NCBI GenBank assembly: GCA_028277485.1
Contig: JANQGE010000095.1
Coordinates: forward strand, 1-41,608
DNA: 41,608 bases
Direction: 5' to 3'
Origin: Chlorobium sp.
GTDB taxonomy: Bacteria > Bacteroidota > Chlorobiia > Chlorobiales > Chlorobiaceae
Shown here: piece by piece, positions 7,460 through 16,715 of the stretch
How the letters are laid out: the number at the start of each line of letters is the position of its first letter
How positions within the stretch are numbered: position 1 is the stretch's first letter
Notes under the pieces: model-generated
Told to the model about the DNA's origin: nothing
Seen by the model: the letters and a program-made list of their open reading frames with translations, nothing else
Databases searched by the model: none
Position numbers and translations under genes: made by a program

Positions 7460-7789
7460 TCAGGCAATCTGGGCATTGATTTTCTCAATGATCATATTCT
7501 TCGGCAGTGCTCCAACCATCTGATCCACAACTTCACCGTTTTTGAAAATCAGCATGGTAGGAATGCTTCTGATACCGTATTGGGCTGCCGTGTTGGGGTT
7601 CTCGTCAACGTTCAGTTTGGCAATAACAGCCTTGCCTTCATACTCCCCGGCAAGCTCCTCGATTACAGGGCCGAGGACCTGGCAGGGACCGCACCATGCA
7701 GCCCAGAAATCAACAAGTGCAACTTTGTCCGAATCAAGGATTTCGGGCTTGAAATTCTGGTCTGTTGCCGTCAGGTATTTTCCGCTCAT
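7460..7789 (-). CDS. trxA: Thioredoxin
   Basis: A 109-residue thioredoxin, the cytosolic disulfide reductant. The active site is W32-C33-G-P-C36, in the context VDFWAAWCGPCQ. The cis-proline loop is SIPTM, and the C-terminal strand has the usual GALPK turn. Length is typical. The ATG at 7789 follows 89 bp after the dnaE stop on the same strand, so it may be read through from dnaE or have its own promoter. It is followed by a strong terminator, then by its reductase gene. Confidence 0.96.
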   Translation of the reverse strand: MSGKYLTATDQNFKPEILDSDKVALVDFWAAWCGPCQVLGPVIEELAGEYEGKAVIAKLNVDENPNTAAQYGIRSIPTMLIFKNGEVVDQMVGALPKNMIIEKINAQIA

Positions 7790-7878
7790 TTTGCGAGTAG
7801 TTATTGATTATTGGAAGTTTTGACTCTATGATAATACAACCAAACAGTGATGAAAGTAATAAAAAATACCTATTAAAG

Positions 7879-10800
7879 CTACCCGGCAATCTTCACATTA
7901 TCGGGGCCGAGAATATTTTCAAGCTTGCCCAATGCCTCATCGTCAGCCTCAATAGGAGTTTTACGTGCAAACACCCTCAACATCTCGATATTCTCAGCCG
8001 ATTGAACCTTGATGTCAAAATCAACCGCGGTCCCGCCTCTATGCTCCTCCAGAACTTTTTTTACCTTCCGAAGTTTTTCCAGCTCACCGGGGTCATCAGC
8101 GTCAACCTTCAGGATAACTTTATCGATGCAGGTTTCTCGAACCCGCTTTATCGGCACAACTTCTCTTACAAGCAGTTTCAGCATGCCTCCGCCGATCTCC
8201 GCCTCGGCGGTCAACATCAACACTTCTTCCGGCTTGAGAAAGTGATGATACTGTTCATAAACGCTTGCAAAAACCGTAAAATCAGCCTTGCCGGTAAAAT
8301 CTTCTATGACCCCGAAAAGCATTTGCTTGCCTTTTCTGTCCTGATGATGCCTCACGGCAACCACAACTCCGATAACCTTGTACTGTCTTGCCTGCTGGAC
8401 ACTTCTGTTATTGAGACGAAGATTGGCAAACGCCTCCCAGTCTCGGCGGTAGCGCTCCAGAGGATGGCGGCTCAGGTAAAAACCGACAAGTTTTTTTTCT
8501 GCCTGAAGCTTGTCGCTTTCCGGCATGGGGTCAGCCGCATCCATGTCGGGATAGTGCGAATCCTGAAGCACTTTGTTCGACTCATCGCTGAAAAAACCGC
8601 ACTGTCCCAGTGTCACCGACTTATTTTGAAGCTGGCCGAACCTGATTGCCTTATCGATGTTTGCCAGCAGTTTCGCCCTGTCGGGGTCAAGCTCATCAAG
8701 AGCTCCTGCCAGAACCAGAGATTCCAGGGCTTTCCGGTTCACTATGCGCAGATCAACCGATGCCGTCAGATCAAAAAGACTGGAAAAATCCTTCTTCCTC
8801 AGCAGCTTCGAGGAAACAATCACACGCGCGGCATTTCCTACCTGCTTTATTGCATTCAGGCCTACCCGGATCACCGATCTCCCGTCTGACTCCTCAATGG
8901 TAAACAACGCATCGCTTTTATTCACAGATGGAGGAAACACGGGAATATTGAAACTTTTAGCTTCATCGGCAAGATGCTTCATCCTCGTCACATCACCTAT
9001 TTCACTGTTCAGGATAGCTGTCATGAATTCAGCCGGATAGTGGGCCTTGAGATAGCCGGTCCAATAAGCCAGAACACCATACGCCGCCGAGTGACTCTTA
9101 TTGAACCCGTAACCTGCAAACTCCGCCATGAGATCGAAAATTCTGTTGGCAAGCTTGTCATGAACTCCCTGGCTGACGGCACCCTCGACAAAATCCGCCT
9201 TGAACTTCTGCATGATTTCAGGCTTCTTTTTCCCCATAGCCTTGCGGAGATTATCCGCCTTAGCCAGGGAAAAACTTCCCATGACCTGGGATATCTGCAT
9301 TACCTGCTCCTGATAAACAATCACCCCATAGGTTTCCTTGAGGATATCTTCAAGCATGGGATGCATGTAATCAATCGGTTCCCGGTTATGCTTCCTGTCC
9401 ACAAACAGATCGACCGCATTGCGTTTACTATCAATCTTCGCGTTGAGGGCTCCCGGCCTGTATAATGCGCTCATCGCTATAATATCACCCACCTGTGTCG
9501 GCTGGAGCTTCGTCATGTAATTCTGCATACCCTGCGACTCAAACTGGAAGATTCCGGCCATCTTGCCTTCCTGGAAAATTCTGAAAGTCTTCCTGTCATT
9601 CATGGGAACTTTCTCCAGATCGATGGCAACATTATGCCTTTTCTGGATGAGATAGAGGGTTTCATCGATAACCGCAAGGGTTTCAAGCCCCAGATAATCG
9701 ATTTTAAGCAGTCCGGCGTTTTCAATCCAGTTCTTGTCGAACTGCGTTACCACCTGCTTATCCTCACCGCCCGACTTCGCTGTACCGCGTTCAAGCTCGT
9801 CAACTCCCATTTCATCCGCATACTTGCGTCCTTCGGTTTCGATTTTGTTCGAAACATAAAGCGGAACCTGCTCGTCAAGCTGTCCGTTGGTGATGACAAC
9901 TGCACCGGCATGCATCGAGACGTTCCTTGCTCTGCCTTCAAGAGCACGGGCATAATCCATCAGCCGTGAATTTTGAGGAGAACGGTTCACCAGTTCCCTG
10001 AGCTCATCGACATCGTCGAGAGCCTTGTCCAGCGTTATCCCGGGCTTTCCCGGCACAAGCTTGGCAAGCCGGTCCACGACCGACAGCGGTACTTCCAGCA
10101 CCCTGCCTGCATCACGAATTGCCGCTCTTGCTCCCTGCGTACCGATGGCGATGACCTTCGCAACGCTCTCCTCGCCGTATTTTTCCACACTGTATTCAAG
10201 CACTTTCTGTTTGCCGACAGGGGTAAAATCAATATCAATATCGGGCATGGACAGCCTCTCCGGATTGAGAAACCGTTCAAACAGCAGGTTGTACCGCAAA
10301 GGGTCAATGCTTGTAATACCTGTCAGATACGCCACGATACTGCCCGCCGCAGAACCCCTGCCCGGCCCCACGGAATAGCCCATACGCCGTGATGCTGCAA
10401 TAAGATCGCTTACAATGAGAAAATATGAGCTGAACCCCATCCCCGTTATGACACCCAGCTCTTTTTCAATTCTTTCCTCCACCAACTTCCATGTAAGTCC
10501 CTGAGACTCCGGGTCGTCATACTTCTTTTTCGCGCCTTCATAGGTCAGTTGCCTCAGATAGTCCGCCTCATCACCGAATCCTTCAGGAAGAGGAAAATGA
10601 GGCAGTTTCGGATCCTGTTTGCAGAACCTGTACGTGCACTTGTCGGCAATGCTGATCGTATTTGAAAGCTCTCCATGTGCGTTGTCGAAAAGCGTTGCCA
10701 TCTCTTCCGGTGACTTGAAGTAATTTTCGCTGCCCGGCAGGCACTGCAACTGCTTGCTGGACAGCTTATCTTTGGTTTTGATCGCAACCATGGCCCGGTA

Positions 10801-11442
10801 ACTGTCGGCATCCTTTCTTTCGAGGTAATGAACGTTGTTGGTTGCCACCAGACTTGTGCCCTGCTCTTCAGCAAGCCTTATCGTCTCTGCAGCGAGCTTT
10901 TCATCGAATGAGGTGTAATGACGCTGCAGCTCTAAATAGAAATCCCCGCCGTAAATATCCTTGTAAAAAGCCGCAAACGCAGCAGCCTCACCGTAATTAC
11001 CTGCCAGCAGTGCTCTCCCGATACGTCCTGCATAATAGGCGGAAAGACAGATCAAGCCCTCACGATAGTCTTTTAACCAGTTGCTGTCCACATGAGGCAC
11101 GCCATGGATAAACCCCTCACGCGCGGCCCTCGAGAGCAGAACGCAGAGATTCCGGTAACCAGCATCATTTTTCACCAGCAGTATCAGTGACGGGGAAGAA
11201 GAGGTTTCGCTGTCGTGGTAGGCGTCCTGCTCGAGCAGGTATATCTCGCTGCCGATGATCAGCCGGACACCAGCCTCCCCGGCAAGGGTGAACAGCTCGG
11301 GCATGTTGAAAGTTGCTGCATAATCCGTCACCGCAACCGTATTCATTTCATGCTTCTTGCAGGCTGCAAAGAGCTGTTGCGGAAAAATCGGGCTGTTTTG
11401 CATGGAAAAATGAGTGTGTGTATGCAAATGCACAAAATCCAT
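7879..11442 (-). CDS. dnaE: DNA polymerase III, alpha subunit
   Basis: The replicative polymerase subunit, 1187 residues from the chosen start, near the length of E. coli DnaE. An N-terminal PHP domain opens with FVHLHTHTHFS (residues 3-13). The catalytic core has GPGRGSAAGS at 359-368 and the aspartate motif PDIDIDF at 400-406, with D401, D403 and D405. A helix-hairpin-helix region and a C-terminal OB-fold segment (YKVIGVVVAVRHHQDRKGK) follow. The absence of a PolC-type exonuclease insert places it in the DnaE class. The frame is open to 11541, but the first 33 codons show no homology. The ATG at 11442 begins the conserved PHP strand and has GGTGA 5 nt upstream. The gene is followed by trxA and preceded by the sugar-enzyme pair. 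Confidence 0.96.
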   Translation of the reverse strand: MDFVHLHTHTHFSMQNSPIFPQQLFAACKKHEMNTVAVTDYAATFNMPELFTLAGEAGVRLIIGSEIYLLEQDAYHDSETSSSPSLILLVKNDAGYRNLCVLLSRAAREGFIHGVPHVDSNWLKDYREGLICLSAYYAGRIGRALLAGNYGEAAAFAAFYKDIYGGDFYLELQRHYTSFDEKLAAETIRLAEEQGTSLVATNNVHYLERKDADSYRAMVAIKTKDKLSSKQLQCLPGSENYFKSPEEMATLFDNAHGELSNTISIADKCTYRFCKQDPKLPHFPLPEGFGDEADYLRQLTYEGAKKKYDDPESQGLTWKLVEERIEKELGVITGMGFSSYFLIVSDLIAASRRMGYSVGPGRGSAAGSIVAYLTGITSIDPLRYNLLFERFLNPERLSMPDIDIDFTPVGKQKVLEYSVEKYGEESVAKVIAIGTQGARAAIRDAGRVLEVPLSVVDRLAKLVPGKPGITLDKALDDVDELRELVNRSPQNSRLMDYARALEGRARNVSMHAGAVVITNGQLDEQVPLYVSNKIETEGRKYADEMGVDELERGTAKSGGEDKQVVTQFDKNWIENAGLLKIDYLGLETLAVIDETLYLIQKRHNVAIDLEKVPMNDRKTFRIFQEGKMAGIFQFESQGMQNYMTKLQPTQVGDIIAMSALYRPGALNAKIDSKRNAVDLFVDRKHNREPIDYMHPMLEDILKETYGVIVYQEQVMQISQVMGSFSLAKADNLRKAMGKKKPEIMQKFKADFVEGAVSQGVHDKLANRIFDLMAEFAGYGFNKSHSAAYGVLAYWTGYLKAHYPAEFMTAILNSEIGDVTRMKHLADEAKSFNIPVFPPSVNKSDALFTIEESDGRSVIRVGLNAIKQVGNAARVIVSSKLLRKKDFSSLFDLTASVDLRIVNRKALESLVLAGALDELDPDRAKLLANIDKAIRFGQLQNKSVTLGQCGFFSDESNKVLQDSHYPDMDAADPMPESDKLQAEKKLVGFYLSRHPLERYRRDWEAFANLRLNNRSVQQARQYKVIGVVVAVRHHQDRKGKQMLFGVIEDFTGKADFTVFASVYEQYHHFLKPEEVLMLTAEAEIGGGMLKLLVREVVPIKRVRETCIDKVILKVDADDPGELEKLRKVKKVLEEHRGGTAVDFDIKVQSAENIEMLRVFARKTPIEADDEALGKLENILGPDNVKIAG

Positions 11443-11582
11443 GTTGGTCACCGGTTTATCACGAAGGTTGGATCCGAAGGAAGCGGAAGTTCTGTTTTTC
11501 ACCGAACCCCTGCCGTGCCGAGACCTTGCTGCCTCGGGCACTGCAGTATAACATTTTCAGACCATTTATCAACCCGTAAGGA

Positions 11583-12659
11583 TCAAGCTCCAACAACCAC
11601 GCTGGAGACACCTCTCGATGACCGGTTGACAAACAGCCGGTAGTAGAGCCTCTCATAGCTGTCAACCATCCTTTTCTGTGTGAAGCGTTCTTCAAAGTCT
11701 TTTCTGCAGTTATGCCTGCTGATTTTTCCGATGTCATGAATCGCCCGGGTAAAATCACCGGTTGATCGACAAATATACCCTGTTTTGCCATGCATTATAA
11801 TTTCCGGAGAAGAGCCGCGCCGACGGACAATAACAGGGGTACCGCATGCAAGCGCCTCGATCATAACCAGCCCGAAAGGTTCCGGCCAGTCTATCGTATT
11901 AAGCAGCCCTCTGGCGTTTTTCAGCAGTTCTATCTTTTCTTTGTCGGTAACCTCACCCACATACTCTATAAGAGGATCATCCAGCAGGGGCTTGATCCGT
12001 TCGTTGAAGTAGCTCCTTTCGAAAGGATCGATCTTTGCCGCGATCTTCAGGGGAACGTTATTCTTCTTAGCCAGCATTATGGCCTGATCGGGAGCTTTTT
12101 CAGGGGAAAAACGCCCAAGGTAGAAAAAGTAGTCTGACGGGGAATCGTTGAACTCAAAATGCTCAGGCGGATAACCATGATACGCGTTGCCGACCCAGTT
12201 AATATCCGGGACAGGACAACGCTGGGAGTTGCTGATCGAGACATAATTGAGATCGTTATAAACCCGTAACACCCTCACCACTTCAGGAATATCCAAACGG
12301 CCGTGGAGTGTCAGAACCGTAGGCACTAAGGTTCTCTTTGCAAAAGGAAAGGTAAAACAATCAATATGTGAGTGGATAACATCAAACTTTCCTTCCATCT
12401 CATCATAAACCTTTTCAAGCTGCACCAAAGATAAAAACACACCTTTTCCCTGCTTCCCATCGAGCCGCAGTCCCTTTTCCACCAGAGGACACAGCCTTGC
12501 CGATGTCCGGGAATCAGCGGAGGCAAAAAGGGTTACATCGTGCCCCCTACGGACAAGTTCTTCCGTAAGATGATACACTACTCTTTCCGTCCCGCCATAT
12601 CCGGCAGGCGGAACGCTTTCAATTAGTGGCGCGACCTGTGCTATACGTAAGGTTTTCAT
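11583..12659 (-). CDS. Glycosyltransferase, family 4 (GT-B fold)
   Basis: A 358-residue GT-B glycosyltransferase. The N-terminal donor-loop motif is PPAGYGGTERVVYHL (about 18-32), followed by HSHID. The C-terminal nucleotide-sugar domain starts at YFFYLGRFSPEKA and ends in the E-x7-E motif EPFGLVMIEALACGTPVI. No signal peptide or membrane segment is seen. The ATG at 12659 has AGGAGG 5 nt upstream; a GTG one codon earlier is possible. The start overlaps the 3' end of the GH65 gene by 41 bp, which suggests translational coupling and a shared sugar pathway. Donor and acceptor cannot be told; a role in a storage or compatible-solute glycoside is inference. Confidence 0.85.
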   Translation of the reverse strand: MKTLRIAQVAPLIESVPPAGYGGTERVVYHLTEELVRRGHDVTLFASADSRTSARLCPLVEKGLRLDGKQGKGVFLSLVQLEKVYDEMEGKFDVIHSHIDCFTFPFAKRTLVPTVLTLHGRLDIPEVVRVLRVYNDLNYVSISNSQRCPVPDINWVGNAYHGYPPEHFEFNDSPSDYFFYLGRFSPEKAPDQAIMLAKKNNVPLKIAAKIDPFERSYFNERIKPLLDDPLIEYVGEVTDKEKIELLKNARGLLNTIDWPEPFGLVMIEALACGTPVIVRRRGSSPEIIMHGKTGYICRSTGDFTRAIHDIGKISRHNCRKDFEERFTQKRMVDSYERLYYRLFVNRSSRGVSSVVVGA

Positions 12660-15045
12660 CACATCCTCCTGACTTTAAACATGTTATCGGAACATAGTTG
12701 AACGTGTAAGCTTCGTTGGTTGAAATTCTGAAACACTTTCCCAGAAATGTACACGGTATGGATATCTCCTCGGCAGCCTCGATAACAATCACAACGCTGT
12801 CATGAGTTATCTCGAGCTTAATGATGCGATCACGCCAGTGAACCGTGAAAAACAGGCGCTTCCATCTCTTCGGCAGCCAAGGCTTCAGCACAATCCGGTC
12901 CGACTTGAGAGTCAACCCTCCAAACCCCCTCACAACGGTTTGCCACGTTCCTCCGACTGCTGCGGCATGAATCCCCAGATCGGTATTCCCGTGTAAATTT
13001 TCCAGGTCAACCTGTGCGGTTTTCATAAAATAACGGTATGCGTGTTGCCGGTTGCCGACAGCAAGCCCTATCATGGCATGTGTGCAATGGCTGAGGGATG
13101 ACTTATGAAGAGCGCGCTTTTCGTAGAAATTGTAGTTCGCCAGCTTGATCTCGTCGCTGAATGCATGGGGAAAAAGCAAAAACATCATAAGAACGTCCGC
13201 CTGTTTTATCAGCCTGGTGCCGCCGATATTGCGATAGGTAATCCCCGGAGGAAGTACGGGCCGGCCCTTGCGGTCATGGCGCTTTATCACAAAATCCTTC
13301 AGGTTGAAATAGCCGTCAAACTGCTCGATAAGACCCGAATCCTTATCGATGCTGAATTTCAGTTTGCTGCTGATCTCGTTCCACCGGGCAACTTCTTCAC
13401 GATCGAGCAAGAGCCGCCGGCAGAGAGCCGTAAAATCTTTCTGCTCCCTTCGGCTGAAATACTTGTAAAGTGTCACGGCAAGCTTTAAATGCCATTTCAC
13501 GAGGAAATTGGTATAGGCGTTATTGTCCACATGCTCATGAAACTCATCGGGTCCCATGACCGTTTTGATTTCGAAAGCGTCACCCGCTGCAACAACGCGG
13601 CTCGCCCAGAACCGCGCTGTCTGAAAAATCATTTCAAGACCATACCGGAGGGCAAACTCCTCATCACCGGTCACCCTGAAATAGCGTTCCACCGCATAGA
13701 TGACATCCGAAACAATATGATCCTCCTCAGTACCCGTATAAATCAGCCGTATGGTCCTTTCGAGTTTCGATGCAAACCTCGGGGTTACATCCTCCCCGGT
13801 TGTAGCGGTTTCCCAGCCGTACTTCGCGCCCTTATAACCAGCTTGCTCGGCATTTTTAACCGCACCCGGCAGCGTCGTGTAACGGTACATGAGCATGTTT
13901 CTTGCTATGTCGGGAAAATTGTAGAGGTAGAAGGGGAAAATAAAGATCTCGGTATCCCAGAAAACATGGCCCAGATAACCCTCTGAACCGAGAAACTTCG
14001 CACCGATGCTGCCCGGCTGCCTTGGACCGTTTATCAGCAGCTGATAAATATTATAGCGAATAGCTCTCTGAGCCGTATGATCACCTTCGATGATGATATC
14101 CGCCTGCCGCCAGCATTTTTCCCAAAGTTCAACATGGGCCTTTATTTCCCGAAACGCACCATTGCGCAGGAAGGATTTCAACCCGCAGACAGTCCCCTTG
14201 AACATCTCTCCCGCCGGTATTTCCCTGCTGGTATAGACTGCGGCATACTTCTCAAACTCATAAGAGACACCCTTTTCAGCACTAAGAGTCATCTCACTGG
14301 CAAACTTCTCCCCATAAATCCTTGGCTCCCATTTGACGGAAGCTCTATTATGGTTTATTATCCGCCATGAAGCTGCATTGGAAATACGGATTCCGCGCTC
14401 TCTTGTCTTCATCTCCAGATACATCAGGTCACGCCCGCGCTCTATACGCTCAAGATGAAGGTGCTTCAGGAGCTCGCCGGGAAAGAAACCGCGGTTGAGG
14501 ACATCACCGTTCAGACCGCTTAATACCCGAATCTCCCCGGAAAAGTTTTCAGGGACAATCCTGACCCTCATGTACCCCCAGTGCACCTTGTGTAGAAACA
14601 CAAGCTTGGAGGTTGCAAAAGTAACAATCTTCCCTGTAGGCAGCCTCAGGGTCGACTTCCTATGGAGGATCCCTTTTCTCATATCGAGCATCTGCTCGTG
14701 ACGAAGAACCTTGCAGTATGGCAGCGAAACCTTGTGTCCGTCAATCCACAAAGAGACATCCGTCCATACAGGACATTTCACCAGTTCCTCGACATCCGCC
14801 TCGGATTTGTCATAAATGCCGTTGATATACATTCCCCTGTAACTGCCGGGCGGCAGCTCTTCCAGGCTTCCCCTGATGTTCAGGTAGCCGTTCCCGATTG
14901 TCATCAACGTCTCGTTGATCTGTAACCGTTTGGGGTTGTTCCGGTAACCGCCTCTCCTCAAAAGCCATTGTTTTGGTGAAAGATCCAGCATAAGAACAGG
15001 ATCTTCCTGGAAACGGCTGTCACCGGCATCGTCTCTTCGCGCCAT
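12619..15045 (-). CDS. Glycoside hydrolase family 65 disaccharide phosphorylase
   Basis: An 808-residue GH65 protein; the family contains maltose, trehalose, kojibiose and nigerose phosphorylases, which split alpha-glucosides with phosphate to beta-glucose 1-phosphate. The N-terminal beta-sandwich contains INETLMTIGNGYLNIRG. The (alpha/alpha)6 catalytic domain has FWDTEIFIFPF near 362-372 and the general-acid motif GPDEFHEH, with the catalytic Glu at about residue 501. A C-terminal strand domain follows the DLGIHAAAVGGTWQ motif. The linkage specificity is not evident. I use the ATG at 15045 because GGAG stands 8 nt before it; an ATG at 15063 lacks a good site. The gene overlaps the downstream glycosyltransferase. 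Confidence 0.87.
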   Translation of the reverse strand: MARRDDAGDSRFQEDPVLMLDLSPKQWLLRRGGYRNNPKRLQINETLMTIGNGYLNIRGSLEELPPGSYRGMYINGIYDKSEADVEELVKCPVWTDVSLWIDGHKVSLPYCKVLRHEQMLDMRKGILHRKSTLRLPTGKIVTFATSKLVFLHKVHWGYMRVRIVPENFSGEIRVLSGLNGDVLNRGFFPGELLKHLHLERIERGRDLMYLEMKTRERGIRISNAASWRIINHNRASVKWEPRIYGEKFASEMTLSAEKGVSYEFEKYAAVYTSREIPAGEMFKGTVCGLKSFLRNGAFREIKAHVELWEKCWRQADIIIEGDHTAQRAIRYNIYQLLINGPRQPGSIGAKFLGSEGYLGHVFWDTEIFIFPFYLYNFPDIARNMLMYRYTTLPGAVKNAEQAGYKGAKYGWETATTGEDVTPRFASKLERTIRLIYTGTEEDHIVSDVIYAVERYFRVTGDEEFALRYGLEMIFQTARFWASRVVAAGDAFEIKTVMGPDEFHEHVDNNAYTNFLVKWHLKLAVTLYKYFSRREQKDFTALCRRLLLDREEVARWNEISSKLKFSIDKDSGLIEQFDGYFNLKDFVIKRHDRKGRPVLPPGITYRNIGGTRLIKQADVLMMFLLFPHAFSDEIKLANYNFYEKRALHKSSLSHCTHAMIGLAVGNRQHAYRYFMKTAQVDLENLHGNTDLGIHAAAVGGTWQTVVRGFGGLTLKSDRIVLKPWLPKRWKRLFFTVHWRDRIIKLEITHDSVVIVIEAAEEISIPCTFLGKCFRISTNEAYTFNYVPITCLKSGGCDENLTYSTGRATN

Positions 15046-15192
15046 AACACTTTCTCCAGACATCTCAATCCGAAAAAGCTACCGGTAAACACATTTTTCC
15101 ATAGGGGTATTGCCATGAAAAGAACTCATGGCGGACAGCGGGGCAAAAACAGTCTCTCCGTTCTTTTCACGTTCTATTATGGAACAATGAAC

Positions 15193-15233
15193 CCGGATAT
15201 AATCGTTCCATGGCCGGGCCGTCGATTATCCGG
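15193..15233. other. Inverted repeat between divergent genes
   Basis: CCGGATATAATCG (15193-15205) pairs with CGATTATCCGG (15223-15233), an 11-bp stem with a 2-base bulge. It lies between the divergent GH65 and leucine-rich-repeat genes, where promoters or an operator are expected. No T-run follows. Apart from this and the repeat at 15316-15402, nothing recognisable is in 15046-15442. Confidence 0.4.
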
Positions 15234-15315
15234 TCCGCATAAACACAAACGGAAAAACGCTTCACATGCGTTCACGCATTTTTTTCTTATAATTAAGGTC
15301 AAATGTAGCCTGAAT

Positions 15316-15402
15316 TGAGCACTGCTCGGGCACCCTGACTTTGTCGGGACAGGAGAACGCCGAGCACCGCTCAACGATGCAATTGAATCGCGGAATAAAT
15401 AC
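15316..15402 (+). repeat. Dispersed palindromic element, copy 7 (right arm only)
   Basis: CGAGCACCGCTCAACGATGC and AATTGAATCGCGGAATAAATA (15361-15402) match the right arm of the family. To the left, TGAGCACTGCTCGG (15316-15329) is an imperfect inverted copy of CCGAGCACCGCTCA (15360-15373), so a hairpin remains. The terminal GAGGTGCCC is missing. It supplies two in-frame start-like codons before the leucine-rich-repeat gene. Confidence 0.7.
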
Positions 15403-15442
15403 AACTGACTTTTGTACTAACATTTTAATAGCAGTCCTGACC

Positions 15443-16642
15443 TTGAAACAACACACATACAACAATTGCCCTGTTTGCAGCTACCCGCTGACCGAGCAGA
15501 GCGCGGTCTGCCCGCGGTGTGGCAACGACATTCTCCGAGACATTTCTTCCCTTGACGAGCAGTCGCAGGAAAAACATCTTAAAATCATCGACGAGAAAAA
15601 AGCCGAATGGTACGCCCGTTGTATGGCCGACAAACTGAATTGCTGCGAAATGGAGCCTTCGACATGCAAAGAAGAAGATTTCACCTGCCACGTCTCTTCG
15701 GAAAGAGGTGGAAAACTGGTAGATGCCCCGGTGTTTTCTCTTCCGCGCAAACAACTGCTCGAAGAACGATCAAAACGGAACGAATGGTGGAACACCCTGA
15801 ATTCCGATTGGAAAGAAGTTGTGAAAAGTACTCTTAAAATATCCTGCGATCCGTCGGACCAGGAATTGCTTGGTTTCTTCGACACCACGCACCTGAGATG
15901 CGACAACCGCAGGGTGTACAGTCTGGCGCCTCTACGGGTACTTGAAAAGCTCCAGCAATTGCGATGCGACGAATCCCCGATTGAAAGCCTTGAGCCGCTC
16001 AAAGAGCTGAAGCTTCTGCAGCGCCTTTACGCATTTGATTGCGATTTTTCCTCCCTGGAACCTCTTAGCGGCATCACAAGCCTGAAACTGCTCTGGATAT
16101 CCAGCACTGAGGTCAACAGCCTGGAACCTGTCGCACATCTTGTCAACCTTGAAGAACTTTATTGTTCCGAAACACCGGTCGGCGACCTCTCCCCTGTTTC
16201 AGGGCTGACCAGCCTTGAAAAAATCAGCTGTTACAAAACTGCTGTTTCATCACTCGCGCCCCTTGAAAAACTTGAAAATCTCATCGAGCTTGGTTTTAAC
16301 AGCACACAGATCGATGACCTTTCCCCTCTCGCCGGCATCGAGAATCTCGAATACCTTCGTTTCAGCCGCACCGCCATCAGCAGTCTCGAGCCGCTTTCCG
16401 GGCTCATCAACCTCAGAGAACTGAGTTTCAATGAAACCACAGTGGACTCGCTGGAACCTCTTGCCGGACTTCCTGAACTCGAAGAAATTTCTTTTGCGAA
16501 CACGAGGATAACCTCGATTGCACCTCTGATGCACCTCGAATATCTCGAGAAAATAGAATTGTCGGCAGGCCAGGTCCCGAACGGAGAGCTTGAGCAGTTC
16601 CTGGAACTCCACCCCGATTGTGAAATTATTTTGAAGAAGTAA
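15443..16642 (+). CDS. Zinc-ribbon leucine-rich-repeat protein
   Basis: About 399 residues. The N terminus holds a double CxxC zinc ribbon (CPVC and CPRC, 13 residues between the two pairs). A charged linker of about 110 residues follows. From about residue 155 there are ten 22-residue leucine-rich repeats of SDS22/internalin type (pattern hxSLxPLxxLxxLxxLxhxxTx) and a short LRR cap. It has no signal peptide, so it is probably a cytoplasmic protein-binding scaffold. The function is unknown. The start is uncertain: the frame opens at 15341 (TTG) and has an ATG at 15377, both inside repeat sequence. I chose the TTG at 15443 just before the zinc ribbon, although no start has a good ribosome site. 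Confidence 0.75.
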   Translation: MKQHTYNNCPVCSYPLTEQSAVCPRCGNDILRDISSLDEQSQEKHLKIIDEKKAEWYARCMADKLNCCEMEPSTCKEEDFTCHVSSERGGKLVDAPVFSLPRKQLLEERSKRNEWWNTLNSDWKEVVKSTLKISCDPSDQELLGFFDTTHLRCDNRRVYSLAPLRVLEKLQQLRCDESPIESLEPLKELKLLQRLYAFDCDFSSLEPLSGITSLKLLWISSTEVNSLEPVAHLVNLEELYCSETPVGDLSPVSGLTSLEKISCYKTAVSSLAPLEKLENLIELGFNSTQIDDLSPLAGIENLEYLRFSRTAISSLEPLSGLINLRELSFNETTVDSLEPLAGLPELEEISFANTRITSIAPLMHLEYLEKIELSAGQVPNGELEQFLELHPDCEIILKK

Positions 16643-16646
16643 CTCC

Positions 16647-16679
16647 CGACCCCGATTTCCGACTCTTCTTTCGGGGTCG
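16647..16679. terminator. Hairpin between convergent genes
   Basis: CGACCCCGA (16647-16655) pairs perfectly with TCGGGGTCG (16671-16679) around a 15-base loop. It lies between the 3' ends of the leucine-rich-repeat gene and the decarboxylase beta gene and could stop transcription from both sides. No clean T-run follows, so a Rho-independent mechanism is not certain. Its words recur at 2247-2260 and around 2355-2368. Confidence 0.5.
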
Positions 16680-16715
16680 CGGGGCCAGGATAGGTATGAT
16701 ATTTGCGGTTATGCC

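Noticed and set aside
7804..8889. Long open frame (361 codons) on the plus strand opposite dnaE
   Set aside because: It lies antisense to the well-supported dnaE, has no recognisable domain, and its composition mirrors dnaE codons.
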